Assembly: GCF_900188375.1 (NCBI RefSeq)
Contig: NZ_FZOO01000001.1
Span: 62,001-126,000, forward strand
Length of the DNA: 64,000 nucleotides
Source of the DNA: Geodermatophilus pulveris
GTDB lineage: Bacteria > Actinomycetota > Actinomycetes > Mycobacteriales > Geodermatophilaceae
Direction of reading: 5' to 3'
Positions 1 to 9,268 of the stretch are shown here, one piece after another. A program made the position numbers and the translations under genes. The notes beneath the pieces are model-generated. The model was not told the origin of the DNA. It saw nothing but the letters and a program-made list of their open reading frames with translations, and ran no database searches. Position 1 is the stretch's first letter. The number at the start of each line of letters is the position of its first letter.

Positions 1-288
1 ATGGTGTTCCAGGGTCTCGTGTACGCGGTGCTCTTCTACGCGACCCTGGCCCTCACCACCTGGGCGCTGGTCGACGCCCTCATCCGGCCGGCCGCCGGGT
101 ACGTCGCGGCCGGCAAGCTGACCAAGCCCGGCTGGGCGGCGATCCTCGCCCTCGCGGTGCTGGTCATCTTCCTGACCCGGACGCCGCTGAGCCTCCTCGG
201 CCTGCCGGCGGTCATCGCCGCGATCGTCTACCTCGTCGACGTCCGGCCCGCCGTCCGCGGGCTGAGCCGGGGCGGCAACAGCTGGTGA
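1..288 (+). CDS. DUF2516 family small membrane protein
   Basis: The 95-residue product has two to three hydrophobic helices (about residues 5-27, 43-60 and 64-80) and ends in a short basic tail, which matches the length and topology of DUF2516 proteins of Actinobacteria (M. tuberculosis Rv0476 is of this type and also lies a few genes before murB). It is an integral membrane protein with no known activity. The ATG sits on the first base of the window, so an upstream start cannot be excluded and the ribosome binding site is not visible. The family call rests on pattern recognition plus synteny. Confidence 0.7.
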   Translation: MVFQGLVYAVLFYATLALTTWALVDALIRPAAGYVAAGKLTKPGWAAILALAVLVIFLTRTPLSLLGLPAVIAAIVYLVDVRPAVRGLSRGGNSW

Positions 289-301
289 GCCGACGGGGCG
301 C

Positions 302-505
302 TCAGCCCCGGGCGTCGCTGGGGATCACGACCCACAGCAGCAGGTAGGCGACGAACTGCGGGCCGGGCAGGATGCAGGAGACGACGAAGGCCAGGCGCAG
401 GCCGGTCCGTGACAGGCCGTAGCGCCGGGCCAGCCCGGCGCACACGCCGGCCACCACCTTGTGGCGCGAGTCGCGGCGCAGGGGCATCCGGGCAGGTGAC
501 GTCAT
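302..505 (-). CDS. PspC domain protein
   Basis: A 67-residue protein made almost entirely of one PspC domain: a basic N-terminus, the typical segment KVVAGVCAGLARRYGLS around residues 16-32, then a hydrophobic stretch (about residues 37-63). PspC proteins are small membrane-associated factors named after the phage-shock regulator; in Actinobacteria many are free-standing single-domain proteins whose target is unknown. It is convergent with the DUF2516 gene, 13 bases away. There is no adjacent pspA-like gene, so a role in an envelope stress response is only suggested by the family. Confidence 0.85.
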   Translation of the reverse strand: MTSPARMPLRRDSRHKVVAGVCAGLARRYGLSRTGLRLAFVVSCILPGPQFVAYLLLWVVIPSDARG

Positions 506-547
506 GGCTCCGACACTACGACCGCCGGCCGTCCCCTGTCCGGGTCC

Positions 548-1411
548 TCAGCGGCTGAAGACGCCCTCCGGCGGCTCGGGTGAGGCGACCGCGTCGGCGT
601 CGCGCACCGGGCGCGCCCGGCCGGCGAAGCGGTCCAGCTCGGCGCCCTCGACCACCCGCCCGGGCATGGGATCGCCGGCGCAGCGGCGGACCAGCGCGGC
701 GACCGGCAGCGCGGCGTCCGAGGCTACCGCCACCAGGTTGCCGAACCGGCGGCCGCGCATCGTCCCCGGCTCGGCCAGCAGGCACACCACGGCGAAGACG
801 GCGCGCAGCGTGGCGACCTGCCCACGGGCGAAGCGCAGCGGCGGGCCGTCGGCGACGTTGACGGCGTAGGTGCCGCCCGGCCGCAGCACCCGGTGCACCT
901 CGCGGGCGTACTCGATGCTGGTCAGGTGCGCGGGCGTGCGGGCGCCGGCGAAGACGTCGCCGACCACCACGTCGGCGGAGGCGGCCGGCAGCGCGGCCAG
1001 CCCGGCGCGGGCGTCCGCGGCGCGCACCCGGACGCGCGCGTCGCGCGGCAGCGGCAGGTGGCTGCGCACCAGCTCGGTCAGCCGCTCGTCGACCTCGACC
1101 ACCCGCTGCCGCGACCCCCGCCGGGTCGCCGCCACGTAGCGGGGGAGGGTCAGGGCCCCGCCGCCGAGGTGGACGACGTCCAGCGGCCGGCCCTCCTCGG
1201 CCGCGAGGTCGAGCACGTGGCCCATCCGGCGCACGTACTCGAACTCCAGGTGGGTCGGGTCGGTGAGGTCCACGTGGGACTGCGGTGTCCCGTCGACCAG
1301 GAGCACCCAGGAGCCGTCGCGGTCGGCGTCCCCGAGCAGCTCGGCGGTGCCGCCGGCGACCGCGGTGGGGCCGGGCGGCACGACCGGCGCCGCCGCCCGG
1401 CGCCGGTTCAT
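548..1411 (-). CDS. Spermidine synthase-like methyltransferase-fold protein
   Basis: About 287 residues with a Rossmann methyltransferase fold resembling the spermidine synthase (SpeE) family: DVVHLGGGALTLPRYVA is the nucleotide-binding glycine loop, VVEVDERL follows as the acidic second strand, and DVVVGDVFAG is the usual SpeE-like strand. An upstream in-frame ATG would add 29 low-complexity residues; I prefer the start at 1411 because similarity begins there. Such stand-alone actinobacterial homologues are often annotated as spermidine synthase or 'fused MFS/spermidine synthase' without proof of polyamine synthesis. No polyamine gene is nearby, so the substrate is unknown. Confidence 0.75.
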   Translation of the reverse strand: MNRRRAAAPVVPPGPTAVAGGTAELLGDADRDGSWVLLVDGTPQSHVDLTDPTHLEFEYVRRMGHVLDLAAEEGRPLDVVHLGGGALTLPRYVAATRRGSRQRVVEVDERLTELVRSHLPLPRDARVRVRAADARAGLAALPAASADVVVGDVFAGARTPAHLTSIEYAREVHRVLRPGGTYAVNVADGPPLRFARGQVATLRAVFAVVCLLAEPGTMRGRRFGNLVAVASDAALPVAALVRRCAGDPMPGRVVEGAELDRFAGRARPVRDADAVASPEPPEGVFSR

Positions 1412-1529
1412 CGGGCCCCCGGGGTCGACCGCACCCGCGCCATCGTGCCGGGCCGGCGAGATCGCCGATCGCGCACGGTCCCGGGGCCGGGAGCGCACGA
1501 GATCGCCGATCCCGCCGCGGGCACGGACA

Positions 1530-2387
1530 TCAGACCGGGGCGACGGCCGACCAGCGCACGGTGACCTCCCCGTGCCGCCACCGCCGGCTGGACCCGACGA
1601 ACGGCCAGCCCTGCGCGGCGAGGGACTCCACCGCGGCGACCCAGCGCTGCCGGGGGCCGAAGGTCGACAACCCGGCGGCGCCGGCCCAGCCGGCGTCGAG
1701 CGCGCGCAGGAACTCGTGCACCGGCTGGCCGGGGACGTTGCGGTGGATCAGCGCCTTGGGCAGCCGCTCGGCGAGGTCGGAGGGCCGGTCGAGGTCCGGC
1801 ACCCGCGCCGACAGGGTCAGGGTCAGCGGGCCGTCGGCGTCCAGCGCCACCCAGGCCGAGCGCCGTCCCCACTCGTCGCAGGTGCCCTCCACCAGCAGCC
1901 CGCCGGGCCCGAGCGCGGCGCGCATCGTCTCCCAGGCCCGGGCCGCGGACTGCTCGTCGTACTGGCGCAGCACGTTGAACGCGCGCACCAGCACCGGGCG
2001 CAGGCCGGCCAGCTCGAAACCGCCGAGCCGGAAGTCCACCCGCGGCGGGTCGCGGTCGGCGGCCACGGCCGCCACCCGCTCGGGGTCGATCTCCAGGCCG
2101 ACGACCTCCAGGCCGTGCACCTCCGCGCCGAGCCGGTCGGCCAGCTCCAGCGTGGTGACCGCCGAGGAGCCGTAGCCCAGGTCGACGACCAGCGGCCGGG
2201 CGGCGTCGCGCAGCCGGGGCACCTGGGTGGCCAGCAACCAGCGGTCGACCCGGCGCAGCCGGTTGGCGTTCGTGGTGCCGCGGGTGGGCAGGCCCAGGGC
2301 GCGGGCCCGGCCGGCGGCCAGCCGCGGGTGGGCCTTCCTCGGGAGGGTGGCCCGGCGCTTGTGGTCCCCGCCGCCTGCCTCGCTCAC
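1530..2387 (-). CDS. Class I SAM-dependent methyltransferase
   Basis: The 285-residue protein has a basic N-terminus (KRRATLPRKAHPR), then VVDLGYGSSAVTTLELA as the SAM-binding motif I (about residues 66-82), a VVGLEIDPERV acidic loop and an FNVLRQYDE motif where substrate-binding residues usually lie. The length and the GYGSS variant of the glycine loop are typical of an uncharacterised actinobacterial methyltransferase often found beside murB. Its promoter region lies back to back with murB (34 bases between the two starts), suggesting shared control. The methyl acceptor cannot be predicted. Confidence 0.75.
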   Translation of the reverse strand: MSEAGGGDHKRRATLPRKAHPRLAAGRARALGLPTRGTTNANRLRRVDRWLLATQVPRLRDAARPLVVDLGYGSSAVTTLELADRLGAEVHGLEVVGLEIDPERVAAVAADRDPPRVDFRLGGFELAGLRPVLVRAFNVLRQYDEQSAARAWETMRAALGPGGLLVEGTCDEWGRRSAWVALDADGPLTLTLSARVPDLDRPSDLAERLPKALIHRNVPGQPVHEFLRALDAGWAGAAGLSTFGPRQRWVAAVESLAAQGWPFVGSSRRWRHGEVTVRWSAVAPV

Positions 2388-2421
2388 CGGGCCCCAGCCT
2401 AGTCCCGGTTAGCGTGGGGCC

Positions 2422-3471
2422 GTGCAGGTCCGACGCAACGCCCGGCTCGCCGAGCTGACGACCCTCGGCGTGGGCGGTCCGATCGACCGGCTGGTCGAGG
2501 TGGACGACGCCGAGGAGCTCCTCGCCGCGGTGCGGGAGGCCGACGCCGCCGCGCGGCCGCTGCTGCTCCTGGGCGGCGGGTCCAACCTGATCTGCCCGGA
2601 CGACGGCTGGCCCGGGGACGTGGTCGTCGTCCGCAGCCGCGGGGTCGTGCGGGACGGCGGCCGGCTGGTCGTCCAGGCCGGCGAGCCGTGGGACGACCTG
2701 GTGGCGCACACCGTCGAGCAGGAGCTGGCCGGGGTGGAGGCCATGTCGGGCATCCCCGGGTCGACCGGCGCGACGCCGGTGCAGAACGTCGGCGCCTACG
2801 GCCAGGAGGTCGGCCAGGTGGTCGCCGCCGTCCGCGTCTGGGACCGGACGGAGGCCGCCGAGCGGCTCCTCACCGCCGCGGAGTGCGAGTTCGGCTACCG
2901 GGACAGCCGGCTCAAGCGCGAGCCGGGCCGCTACGTCGTCCTCACCGTGAGCTTCGACCTGGAGCCCGGCCCGCTGTCCCGGCCGGTCGGCTACGCCGAG
3001 CTGGCCCGCACCCTCGGCGTCGAGCTGGGGGAGCGGGCGCCGCTGGCCGACGTGCGCGCCGCGGTGCTGGAGCTGCGCCGCGGCAAGGGCATGGTGTGGG
3101 ACCTCGCCGACCCGACCAGCCGCAGCGCCGGCTCCTTCTTCACCAACCCGGTCGTCCCGGCCGCGCAGGCCGTCGAGGGCTGCCCGAGCTGGCCGGCCGG
3201 CGACGGGCAGGTGAAGCTCAGCGCCGCCTGGCTGGTGCAGCACGCCGGGTTCGGCAAGGGCCGCCGCGAGGGGCGGGTCGGCACGTCGCCCCGGCACAGC
3301 CTGGCCCTGACCACCGAGCCGGGCGCCACCGCCGAGGAGCTGCTCGCCTACTCCGGGAAGATCATCGCCGCGGTGGAGGAGCGCTTCGGCGTGACCCTGG
3401 AACGGGAACCCACCACGATCACGTCGTCGCCCCACCGGGCGACACCGCGGCCAGGCATCGTCCGCTCCTGA
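2422..3471 (+). CDS. murB: UDP-N-acetylmuramate dehydrogenase (MurB)
   Basis: MurB reduces UDP-GlcNAc-enolpyruvate to UDP-MurNAc with NADPH and FAD in the second committed step of peptidoglycan precursor synthesis in the cytoplasm. The 349-residue protein has the FAD-binding PCMH domain with LLGGGSNLI near residues 50-58 and GIPGSTGATPVQNVGAYGQE near residues 110-129, and the C-terminal MurB domain with RSAGSFFTNP, whose second serine matches the proton-donor serine of the family. The GTG start at 2422 gives the N-terminus NARLAELTTLGVGG expected for MurB. It is divergent from the methyltransferase gene and, as in mycobacteria, lies upstream of mshA. Confidence 0.97.
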   Translation: MQVRRNARLAELTTLGVGGPIDRLVEVDDAEELLAAVREADAAARPLLLLGGGSNLICPDDGWPGDVVVVRSRGVVRDGGRLVVQAGEPWDDLVAHTVEQELAGVEAMSGIPGSTGATPVQNVGAYGQEVGQVVAAVRVWDRTEAAERLLTAAECEFGYRDSRLKREPGRYVVLTVSFDLEPGPLSRPVGYAELARTLGVELGERAPLADVRAAVLELRRGKGMVWDLADPTSRSAGSFFTNPVVPAAQAVEGCPSWPAGDGQVKLSAAWLVQHAGFGKGRREGRVGTSPRHSLALTTEPGATAEELLAYSGKIIAAVEERFGVTLEREPTTITSSPHRATPRPGIVRS

Positions 3472-3718
3472 TGGCCGGTGGCGACCAGCCCGTCTGACCG
3501 GTCATCCCTGTGGATGACGGTGGCTGGATCGACGTCCTGCACGGTCCGCACGAGCTCGTCGCCGAACCGGGATACGACGACGAGGTGGTGGCGTGCACGC
3601 CGCATCGCCGTGGTGTTCCGCGCATCGCCGGCTCTGCAGCACCGGCGATCCACGAGGAGCGCCGGCAATGGGTACCCGGGGAGCGGGTCCCAGGGGTCGC
3701 CAGCGAGCGTCGGGGCCG
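3472..3718. other. Gene-poor spacer between murB and the SDR gene
   Basis: This 247-base stretch holds no recognised gene. A plus-strand frame opening at 3510 ([20 protein letters not shown] at its start) reads into the SDR gene on the opposite strand, and a minus-strand frame covers 3420-3668. Neither has a convincing ribosome binding site or family resemblance. Codon use is slightly less GC-biased than in the neighbours, so it may be a remnant of an old gene. A short hairpin TCATCC-N4-GGATGA lies near 3502-3517. Confidence 0.4.
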
Positions 3719-4513
3719 CTACTCCTCGCGGTGCACCTTGTGCTGGGCGGCCTGGGCCCGAGGGCGGACGACGAGCAGGTCGACGTTGACGTGGTGCGGG
3801 CGGGTCAGCGCCCAGGCGATGCAGTCGGCGACGTCCTCGGCCACCAGCGGCGCGCGCACCCCGCGGTAGACCGCCTCGGCCCGGTCCCTGTCGCGCACCC
3901 GGTTGAGGGTGAACTCCTCGGTCCTCACCATCCCGGGGGCTATCTCCATGACCCGCACCGGCTGGTCGTACAGCTCCAGCCGCAGCGTCTCGGCCAGCGT
4001 GTGCACGCCGTGCTTGGAGGCGGTGTAGGAGGCCCCGCCCTCGTAGCTGATCAGGCCCGCCGTGGAGCCGACGAACAGCAGGTCGCCGGCGCCCGAGGCG
4101 ACGATCCTCGGCAGCAGCGCCTTGGTCACCCGCACGGTGCCGAGCACGTTCACCTCGTAGGTGCGCGCCCAGGAGTCCAGGTCGGCCTCGGCCACCGGCT
4201 CGGCGTCGAAGGCGCCGCCGGCGTTGTTGACCAGCACGTCCACCCGGTCCAGGGCGCCGGTGAACGCGGCCACCGACTCCGGGTCGGTGACGTCCAGCGG
4301 CAGCGCGCGGGCACCGATGGTGGCGGCCAGCTCGGTCAGCCGGTCCATGCGCCGCGCGCCGAGGACGACGTCGAAGCCCTCGGCGGCCAGGCGCGTCGCG
4401 GTGGCCGCCCCGATGCCGCTGGAGGCGCCGGTGACGACGGCGGTGCGCCCCGCGCCGGGCAGGGCCCGGGGGGCGGATGCAGGATGGGGAGCGGGGCCGG
4501 GCATGAGACCCAT
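3719..4513 (-). CDS. SDR family NAD(P)-dependent oxidoreductase
   Basis: A classical short-chain dehydrogenase of about 264 residues. It carries the TGASSGIG cofactor loop, the NNAG motif (VLVNNAGG), the catalytic serine in [10 protein letters not shown] and the YTASK motif giving Tyr and Lys of the active site, so it should be an active NAD(P)(H) oxidoreductase. Homologues of the YdfG/serine 3-dehydrogenase subgroup have the same [13 protein letters not shown] segment after the active site. The start could be 4513 or the second ATG at 4504. It points away from mshA; M. tuberculosis has an SDR gene (Rv0484c) at the same place. The substrate is unknown. Confidence 0.9.
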   Translation of the reverse strand: MGLMPGPAPHPASAPRALPGAGRTAVVTGASSGIGAATATRLAAEGFDVVLGARRMDRLTELAATIGARALPLDVTDPESVAAFTGALDRVDVLVNNAGGAFDAEPVAEADLDSWARTYEVNVLGTVRVTKALLPRIVASGAGDLLFVGSTAGLISYEGGASYTASKHGVHTLAETLRLELYDQPVRVMEIAPGMVRTEEFTLNRVRDRDRAEAVYRGVRAPLVAEDVADCIAWALTRPHHVNVDLLVVRPRAQAAQHKVHREE

Positions 4514-4585
4514 CCTGGCGCTGTTGCAGGATGCGGAGTCGAGCGGGTGCCTCCCGGCGCCCAGGAGTACGGCGGGAGGTCGCGC

Positions 4586-5938
4586 GTGGCCGTCCGCCGC
4601 CGTGCCCGCTCGGCCGTGCCGCGGCGGGTGGCCACCCTGTCGGTGCACACCAGCCCGCTGGACCAGCCCGGCGCCGGTGACGCCGGGGGGATGAACGTCT
4701 ACGTCGTCGAGGTGTCCCGGCGGCTGGCCGAGCGCGGCATCGCCGTCGACGTGTTCACCCGCGCCACCTCCAGCGACCTGCCGCCCGTGGTCGAGATGAG
4801 CCCCGGGGTGACGGTGCGGCACGTCAGCGCCGGCCCGTTCGAGGGCCTGGGCAAGGAGGAGCTGCCCGCCCAGCTGTGCGCCTTCACCGCCGCCGTGCTG
4901 CGCGAGGAGGCCCAGCACGAGCCGGGGCACTACGGCGTCGTCCACTCGCACTACTGGCTGTCCGGCCAGGTCGGCTGGCTGGCCCGCGACCGGTGGAGCG
5001 TGCCGCTCATCCACACCGCGCACACCCTGGCCAAGGTCAAGAACGCCGCGCTGGCCGCCGGGGACCGCCCCGAGCCGCGGGCCCGGGTGATCGGCGAGGA
5101 GCAGGTCGTCGCCGAGGCCGACCGGCTGGTCGCCAACACCGCCGACGAGGCCCGCCAGCTCGTCGAGCACTACGGCGCCGACCCGCGGCGCACCCTCGTC
5201 GTCCCGCCCGGCGTCGACCTCGACCGGTTCACCCCCGGCGACCGGGGGGCCGCCCGCCGCCGGCTGGGCATCCCCGCGGACGCCGTCGTGCTGCTGTTCG
5301 TCGGCCGCATCCAGCCGCTCAAGGCCCCGGACCTGCTGCTCGAGGCGGCCGCGCGGATGCTCGCGGACGACCCCGCCCTGCGCGACCGGCTGCAGGTGCA
5401 CGTCGTCGGCGCGCCCAGCGGCACGGGCCTGGAGGCGCCCCGCGGGCTCGAGCAGCTGGCCGCCGACCTGGGCATCAGCGACCTGGTCCGCCTCCTGCCG
5501 CCGGCGGACGCCGGGCTGCTCGCCGAGCACTACCGCGCCGCCGACGTCGCCGTCGTCCCCAGCCACAACGAGTCCTTCGGCCTGGTGGCCCTGGAGGCGC
5601 AGGCCTGCGGGACGCCGGTGGTCGCCGCGGCCGTCGGCGGGCTGCGCACCGCCGTCCGGGACGGCGTCTCCGGCGTGCTGGTGCCCGGGCGTGACCCGGC
5701 CGACTACGCCACCGCCGTCCGGTCGGTGCTGGCCCGCCGCGAGCTGCTGTCGGCCGGTGCCCGCCGGCACGCCGGGGCCTTCTCCTGGGAGCGCACCGTC
5801 GACAGCCTGGTCGCCGCCTACACCGCCGCGGCGGAGGAGATGGTGCTGGCCGCGCAGGAGCCCGTCCGCGGCGCGCTGCTGCGCCCGGCGTGGGGGTTGG
5901 TGCCGGTGCGGGCCCTGGGTGCGCAGGTGGCCCGGTGA
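4586..5938 (+). CDS. mshA: D-inositol-3-phosphate glycosyltransferase (MshA)
   Basis: MshA transfers GlcNAc from UDP-GlcNAc to 1D-myo-inositol 3-phosphate, the first step of mycothiol synthesis, the low-molecular-weight thiol of Actinobacteria. The 450-residue GT4 protein has the N-terminal signature [36 protein letters not shown] and, in the C-terminal GT-B domain, [10 protein letters not shown] and the E-x7-E motif in [20 protein letters not shown] choose GTG 4586 because GGGAGGT at 4574-4580 sits at ideal distance; GTG 4550 is an alternative. Its TGA overlaps the GTG of the next gene, so the pair is translationally coupled. Confidence 0.96.
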   Translation: MAVRRRARSAVPRRVATLSVHTSPLDQPGAGDAGGMNVYVVEVSRRLAERGIAVDVFTRATSSDLPPVVEMSPGVTVRHVSAGPFEGLGKEELPAQLCAFTAAVLREEAQHEPGHYGVVHSHYWLSGQVGWLARDRWSVPLIHTAHTLAKVKNAALAAGDRPEPRARVIGEEQVVAEADRLVANTADEARQLVEHYGADPRRTLVVPPGVDLDRFTPGDRGAARRRLGIPADAVVLLFVGRIQPLKAPDLLLEAAARMLADDPALRDRLQVHVVGAPSGTGLEAPRGLEQLAADLGISDLVRLLPPADAGLLAEHYRAADVAVVPSHNESFGLVALEAQACGTPVVAAAVGGLRTAVRDGVSGVLVPGRDPADYATAVRSVLARRELLSAGARRHAGAFSWERTVDSLVAAYTAAAEEMVLAAQEPVRGALLRPAWGLVPVRALGAQVAR

Positions 5939-6477
5939 GCCGCGAGCGCACCGTCGAGGAGCTCGACGCGGTCATCGAGCAGACGCTGCGGGACAGCGAG
6001 CTGGTGCACGAGCACCCCGCGCCCGGGAAGTGGCTGGTCGACCTGCCCGGCACCAAGAAGCTCAAGACCGTCTGCGGGCTGATCGTCGGCGAGCACGCCC
6101 TGCGGGTGGAGGCCTTCGTCTGCCGGCAGCCCGACGAGAACCGCGAGCAGCTGTGGACCTACCTCCTGCAGCACAACGCCCGCACCTACGGCGTCGCCTA
6201 CTCCATCGACCGCGTCGGTGACGTCTACCTGACCGGCCGCCTGCCGCACGCCGCGGTCACCCCCGAGGAGCTCGACCGGCTGCTCGGCGCCGTGCTCAGC
6301 TACGCCGACGACCACTTCAACACGATGCTGGAGATCGGCTTCGGCACGTCGATCCGGCGGGAGTGGGAGTGGCGGGAGAAGCGCGGGGAGTCCCTGCGCA
6401 ACCTGGAGGCCTTCGCCGGCTTCGTCGAGGCCGACCGCCGGGCCCGCCGCGCCGCCGACCCGGACGGCGGGGCGTGA
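5935..6477 (+). CDS. YbjN domain-containing protein
   Basis: A 180-residue soluble protein with the YbjN fold, related to type III secretion chaperone-like proteins. Visible hallmarks are the N-terminal helix [15 protein letters not shown], the strand-rich core with [13 protein letters not shown] and the helix [18 protein letters not shown] near residues 105-125. The GTG start at 5935 overlaps the mshA stop codon. A ybjN-like gene directly after mshA is a standing feature of actinobacterial genomes (Rv0487 in M. tuberculosis), but its function is unknown; a link to mycothiol is only suggested by the coupling. Its stop overlaps the start of the MFS gene. Confidence 0.88.
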   Translation: MSRERTVEELDAVIEQTLRDSELVHEHPAPGKWLVDLPGTKKLKTVCGLIVGEHALRVEAFVCRQPDENREQLWTYLLQHNARTYGVAYSIDRVGDVYLTGRLPHAAVTPEELDRLLGAVLSYADDHFNTMLEIGFGTSIRREWEWREKRGESLRNLEAFAGFVEADRRARRAADPDGGA

Positions 6478-8054
6478 CCGCGACCGAACGGACGCTCCCC
6501 GAGGCCGCCGAGGAGCGGCCCGGTCACCCCCGCCGGTGGTGGGTGCTGGCCACCATGACGGTCTGCCTGCTCGTGGTGATCATGGGCAACACGACCCTCA
6601 ACGTGGCCATCCCCACGCTGCAGCGCGAGCTGGGCGCCAGCCAGGCCCAGCTGCAGTGGGCGATCGACGCCTACATCCTCGTCTTCGCCGGGCTGCTGTT
6701 CTCCTGGGGTGTCATCGGCGACCGCATCGGCCGGCGCCGGGTGCTGCTCATCGGGCTGTCGGTGTTCACCGCCGGCTCGCTGCTGGGGGCGTTCAGCAGC
6801 ACGCCGGGGGAGCTGATCGCCTGGCGGGCGGTCATGGGCATCGGCGGCGCCGCGGTGCAGCCGACCACGCTCGCCGTCATCACCAACGTGTTCCCGGCGC
6901 GGGAGCGGGGCCGGGCGATCGGCGTGTGGGCCGGCACGGCCGGGATCGCCATCGCCGGCGGTCCGCTGGCCAGCGGCGCGGTGCTGGAGCACTTCTGGTG
7001 GGGCGCCATCTTCCTCATCACCGTGCCGGTCGCCGTCCTCGGCATCGTCGCGACGCTGCTCGTCGTCCCCGAGTCCCGCGACCCCTCGCCCGGCCGGCTG
7101 GACGTCCCCGGCGTGCTGCTGTCCATCGTGGCGCTGGCCGGGCTGGTCTACGGCATCATCCACGGCGGCTCCGGGGCCGGCTGGTCCTCGCCGGGCGTCC
7201 TCGTGCCGTTGCTGGGCGGGGCCGGGCTGCTGGCGCTGTTCGTCTGGCTGCAGCGCCGCTCCGCCCACCCGGCGCTGGACGTCACGCTGTTCGCCAACCC
7301 GGCGTTCTCCGCGGCCGCGGCCGCCCTCGGGCTCAACTTCTTCGCCCTCATGGGCGCCACGTTCTACCTCGTCTACTACCTGCAGGGCGTCCTCGGCTAC
7401 GGACCGCTGGCCAGCGGCGCGGCGCTCATCCCGGTGGCCCTGGGCATGTCGCTGATGGCGCCGCAGAGCTCCCGGCTGGCCGAGCGGTTCGGCCCCAAGG
7501 CCGTCGTCGGCGGCGGCTTCCTGGCCATCGCCTCGTCGTTCGCCGGCTTCCAGCTGCTGGACCGGGTGCCCCCGCTGTGGCTGATGGTCGCCATCTTGAC
7601 GGTGCAGGGGCTCGGCATGGGCGCGGTGATGGCGCCGACGACGGAGTCGATCATGTCGGTGGTGCCCCGGCACAAGGCCGGCGCCGGCGCGGCGGTCAAC
7701 AACTCGGTCCGGCAGGTGGGCGGCGCGCTGGGTGTCGCCATCCTCGGCTCGCTGCTGTCCTCGGCCTACGCCGCACGGCTCGGCGACGCGGTGGACGTGC
7801 TGCCGCCGGCGGCGCGCGGCGAGGCCGACTCCTCGATCATCGCGACCCTCGGGGCGGTCGAGCAGCTGGCCGCCGGTGGGGACGACGGGTCCGCGGCGGC
7901 CGCGGCCGCGCTGGCCGACCGGGCCATGGACGCGTTCGTCTGGGCCATGCACCTGACCGCCGTCGGGACCGCGTCTGCCGCCGTGCTGGCCGCGGTGGTG
8001 GTGTTCACCTGGCTGCCGGGGCGGCGCCGGCCGGAGGACGCGCCGCCGGCGTGA
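6474..8054 (+). CDS. DHA2-family MFS drug exporter
   Basis: A 526-residue polytopic protein with about 14 hydrophobic segments, the size and topology of the DHA2 (EmrB/QacA) drug:H+ antiporters. Motif A appears as GVIGDRIGRRRVLLIGLS after helix 2, an aspartate lies in helix 1-2 (AIDAYILVFAGLLF), and motif C-like GGPLASGAVLEHFWW follows helix 5. The GTG start at 6474 overlaps the ybjN-like stop by four bases, so it is probably cotranscribed with mshA. Export of toxic conjugates or antibiotics is the family role; the substrate here is not predictable. Confidence 0.9.
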   Translation: MTATERTLPEAAEERPGHPRRWWVLATMTVCLLVVIMGNTTLNVAIPTLQRELGASQAQLQWAIDAYILVFAGLLFSWGVIGDRIGRRRVLLIGLSVFTAGSLLGAFSSTPGELIAWRAVMGIGGAAVQPTTLAVITNVFPARERGRAIGVWAGTAGIAIAGGPLASGAVLEHFWWGAIFLITVPVAVLGIVATLLVVPESRDPSPGRLDVPGVLLSIVALAGLVYGIIHGGSGAGWSSPGVLVPLLGGAGLLALFVWLQRRSAHPALDVTLFANPAFSAAAAALGLNFFALMGATFYLVYYLQGVLGYGPLASGAALIPVALGMSLMAPQSSRLAERFGPKAVVGGGFLAIASSFAGFQLLDRVPPLWLMVAILTVQGLGMGAVMAPTTESIMSVVPRHKAGAGAAVNNSVRQVGGALGVAILGSLLSSAYAARLGDAVDVLPPAARGEADSSIIATLGAVEQLAAGGDDGSAAAAAALADRAMDAFVWAMHLTAVGTASAAVLAAVVVFTWLPGRRRPEDAPPA

Positions 8055-8097
8055 GCCACCCGTCCGGTGGGCGTCACCGGCCGCGGGAACGGTTAGC

Positions 8098-8409
8098 GTG
8101 GCGGCGGTGCACGAGGGTCCGGGGCAGCAGCAGCGGCAGGTCCGGGCGCTCGTCGGCCTGGTCGCCGCGACGGCGCTGGTCTACCCGCTGCTGCTGTGCG
8201 CGGTGCAGCTGACCGTCGCCCAGCTGCTCGTCGTCGACCTCCGCGGCAGCCTGTTCTGGCTCGTCGCCGGCGCCGGGTGCAGCGTGGCCGCCGTCGCGGC
8301 GCTGCGCTGGGGCGTCGGCCGCCCGGTGCCCAGCCCGTGGCTGTTCGCCGGCCTGCTGCCGCCCGTGGCCTTCGAGGCCTGGCTGCTGTGGCCGCTGCTT
8401 TCCGGCTGA
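8098..8409 (+). CDS. Small membrane protein, unknown function
   Basis: A 103-residue protein with three hydrophobic stretches (about residues 18-45, 50-67 and 78-101), separated by short basic or Gly/Pro-rich turns, so very likely an integral membrane protein. I do not recognise a family. The start may be the GTG at 8098 or the GTG at 8107. It lies 43 bases after the MFS exporter and 34 bases before gpmA on the same strand and could be cotranscribed with either. Confidence 0.6.
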   Translation: MAAVHEGPGQQQRQVRALVGLVAATALVYPLLLCAVQLTVAQLLVVDLRGSLFWLVAGAGCSVAAVAALRWGVGRPVPSPWLFAGLLPPVAFEAWLLWPLLSG

Positions 8410-8443
8410 GCCGACCCGGAGGCCGATCGGGCAGGATGGCGGC

Positions 8444-9193
8444 GTGACGCACACCCTCGTGCTGCTCCGCCACGGCGAGAGCGAGTGGAACAAGGCCAAC
8501 CTGTTCACCGGCTGGGTCGACGTGCCGCTGTCGGACAAGGGCCGCCGGGAGGCCGCCCGCGGTGGCGAGCTGCTCGCCGAGCACGGCCTGCTGCCGGACG
8601 TGGTGCACACCTCGGTGCTCAAGCGGGCGATCGCCACCGCGGAGCTGGCGCTGGCCGCCGCCGACCGGCAGTGGATCCCGGTGTCGCGGTCCTGGCGGCT
8701 CAACGAGCGGCACTACGGCGCGCTGCAGGGCAAGGACAAGGCGCAGACCCTGGCCGAGTACGGCGAGCAGCAGTTCACCACCTGGCGCCGGTCCTACAGC
8801 ACGCCGCCGCCGCCCATCGACCCTGGCAGCGAGCACTCCCAGGACGGCGACGCCCGCTACGCGGTGCTGCCCCCGGAGGTGCGCCCGCGCACCGAGTGCC
8901 TGGCCGACGTCGTCGTCCGGATGCTGCCGTACTGGTACGACGCCGTCGTCCCGGACCTCCGGGCCGGCCGGACCGTGCTGGTCGCCGCCCACGGCAACAG
9001 CCTGCGGGCACTGGTCAAGCACCTGGACGGCATGGGGGAGGACGAGGTCGTCGGGCTCAACATCCCCACCGGCGTCCCGCTGCGCTACGACCTCGACGAG
9101 GACCTGCGCCCGACGAACCCCGGTGGGGAGTACCTCGACCCCGAGGCGGCGGCCGCGGCCATCGAGGCCGTCAAGAACCAGGGCAAGCGCTGA
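8444..9193 (+). CDS. gpmA: 2,3-bisphosphoglycerate-dependent phosphoglycerate mutase
   Basis: GpmA interconverts 3- and 2-phosphoglycerate in glycolysis and gluconeogenesis. The 249-residue length is normal. It has the catalytic [10 protein letters not shown] with the phosphohistidine at residue 10, [12 protein letters not shown], the [18 protein letters not shown] segment and the second histidine in [14 protein letters not shown]. The start is GTG. It sits between the mshA chain and phoU/senX3, matching Rv0489 (gpm1) upstream of senX3-regX3 in mycobacteria. It converges with phoU across 75 bases with no strong terminator that I can see. Confidence 0.97.
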   Translation: MTHTLVLLRHGESEWNKANLFTGWVDVPLSDKGRREAARGGELLAEHGLLPDVVHTSVLKRAIATAELALAAADRQWIPVSRSWRLNERHYGALQGKDKAQTLAEYGEQQFTTWRRSYSTPPPPIDPGSEHSQDGDARYAVLPPEVRPRTECLADVVVRMLPYWYDAVVPDLRAGRTVLVAAHGNSLRALVKHLDGMGEDEVVGLNIPTGVPLRYDLDEDLRPTNPGGEYLDPEAAAAAIEAVKNQGKR

Positions 9194-9268
9194 GGAGCGG
9201 GGGGCCGGAGGCTCCCCCGTGGTCCGTGCGGGGCACCTGGCCGCGGTGTCTGCCGGTGGGCCGACGGG

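Noticed and set aside
1408-3435. 675-residue minus-strand frame across murB
   Set aside because: It is antisense to murB and the methyltransferase; composition is Arg/Gly/His/Gln-rich as expected from GC-rich shadow frames, with no domain.
3593-4585. Long in-frame extension upstream of mshA (about 330 extra residues)
   Set aside because: The extension is the reverse shadow of the SDR gene, has the composition of an antisense frame, and a good ribosome binding site plus the family-typical start place the mshA start at 4586.
9194-9268. Terminator between gpmA and phoU
   Set aside because: GGGGG and CCCCC runs are present but only about five bases pair, which is not above expectation at this G+C content.
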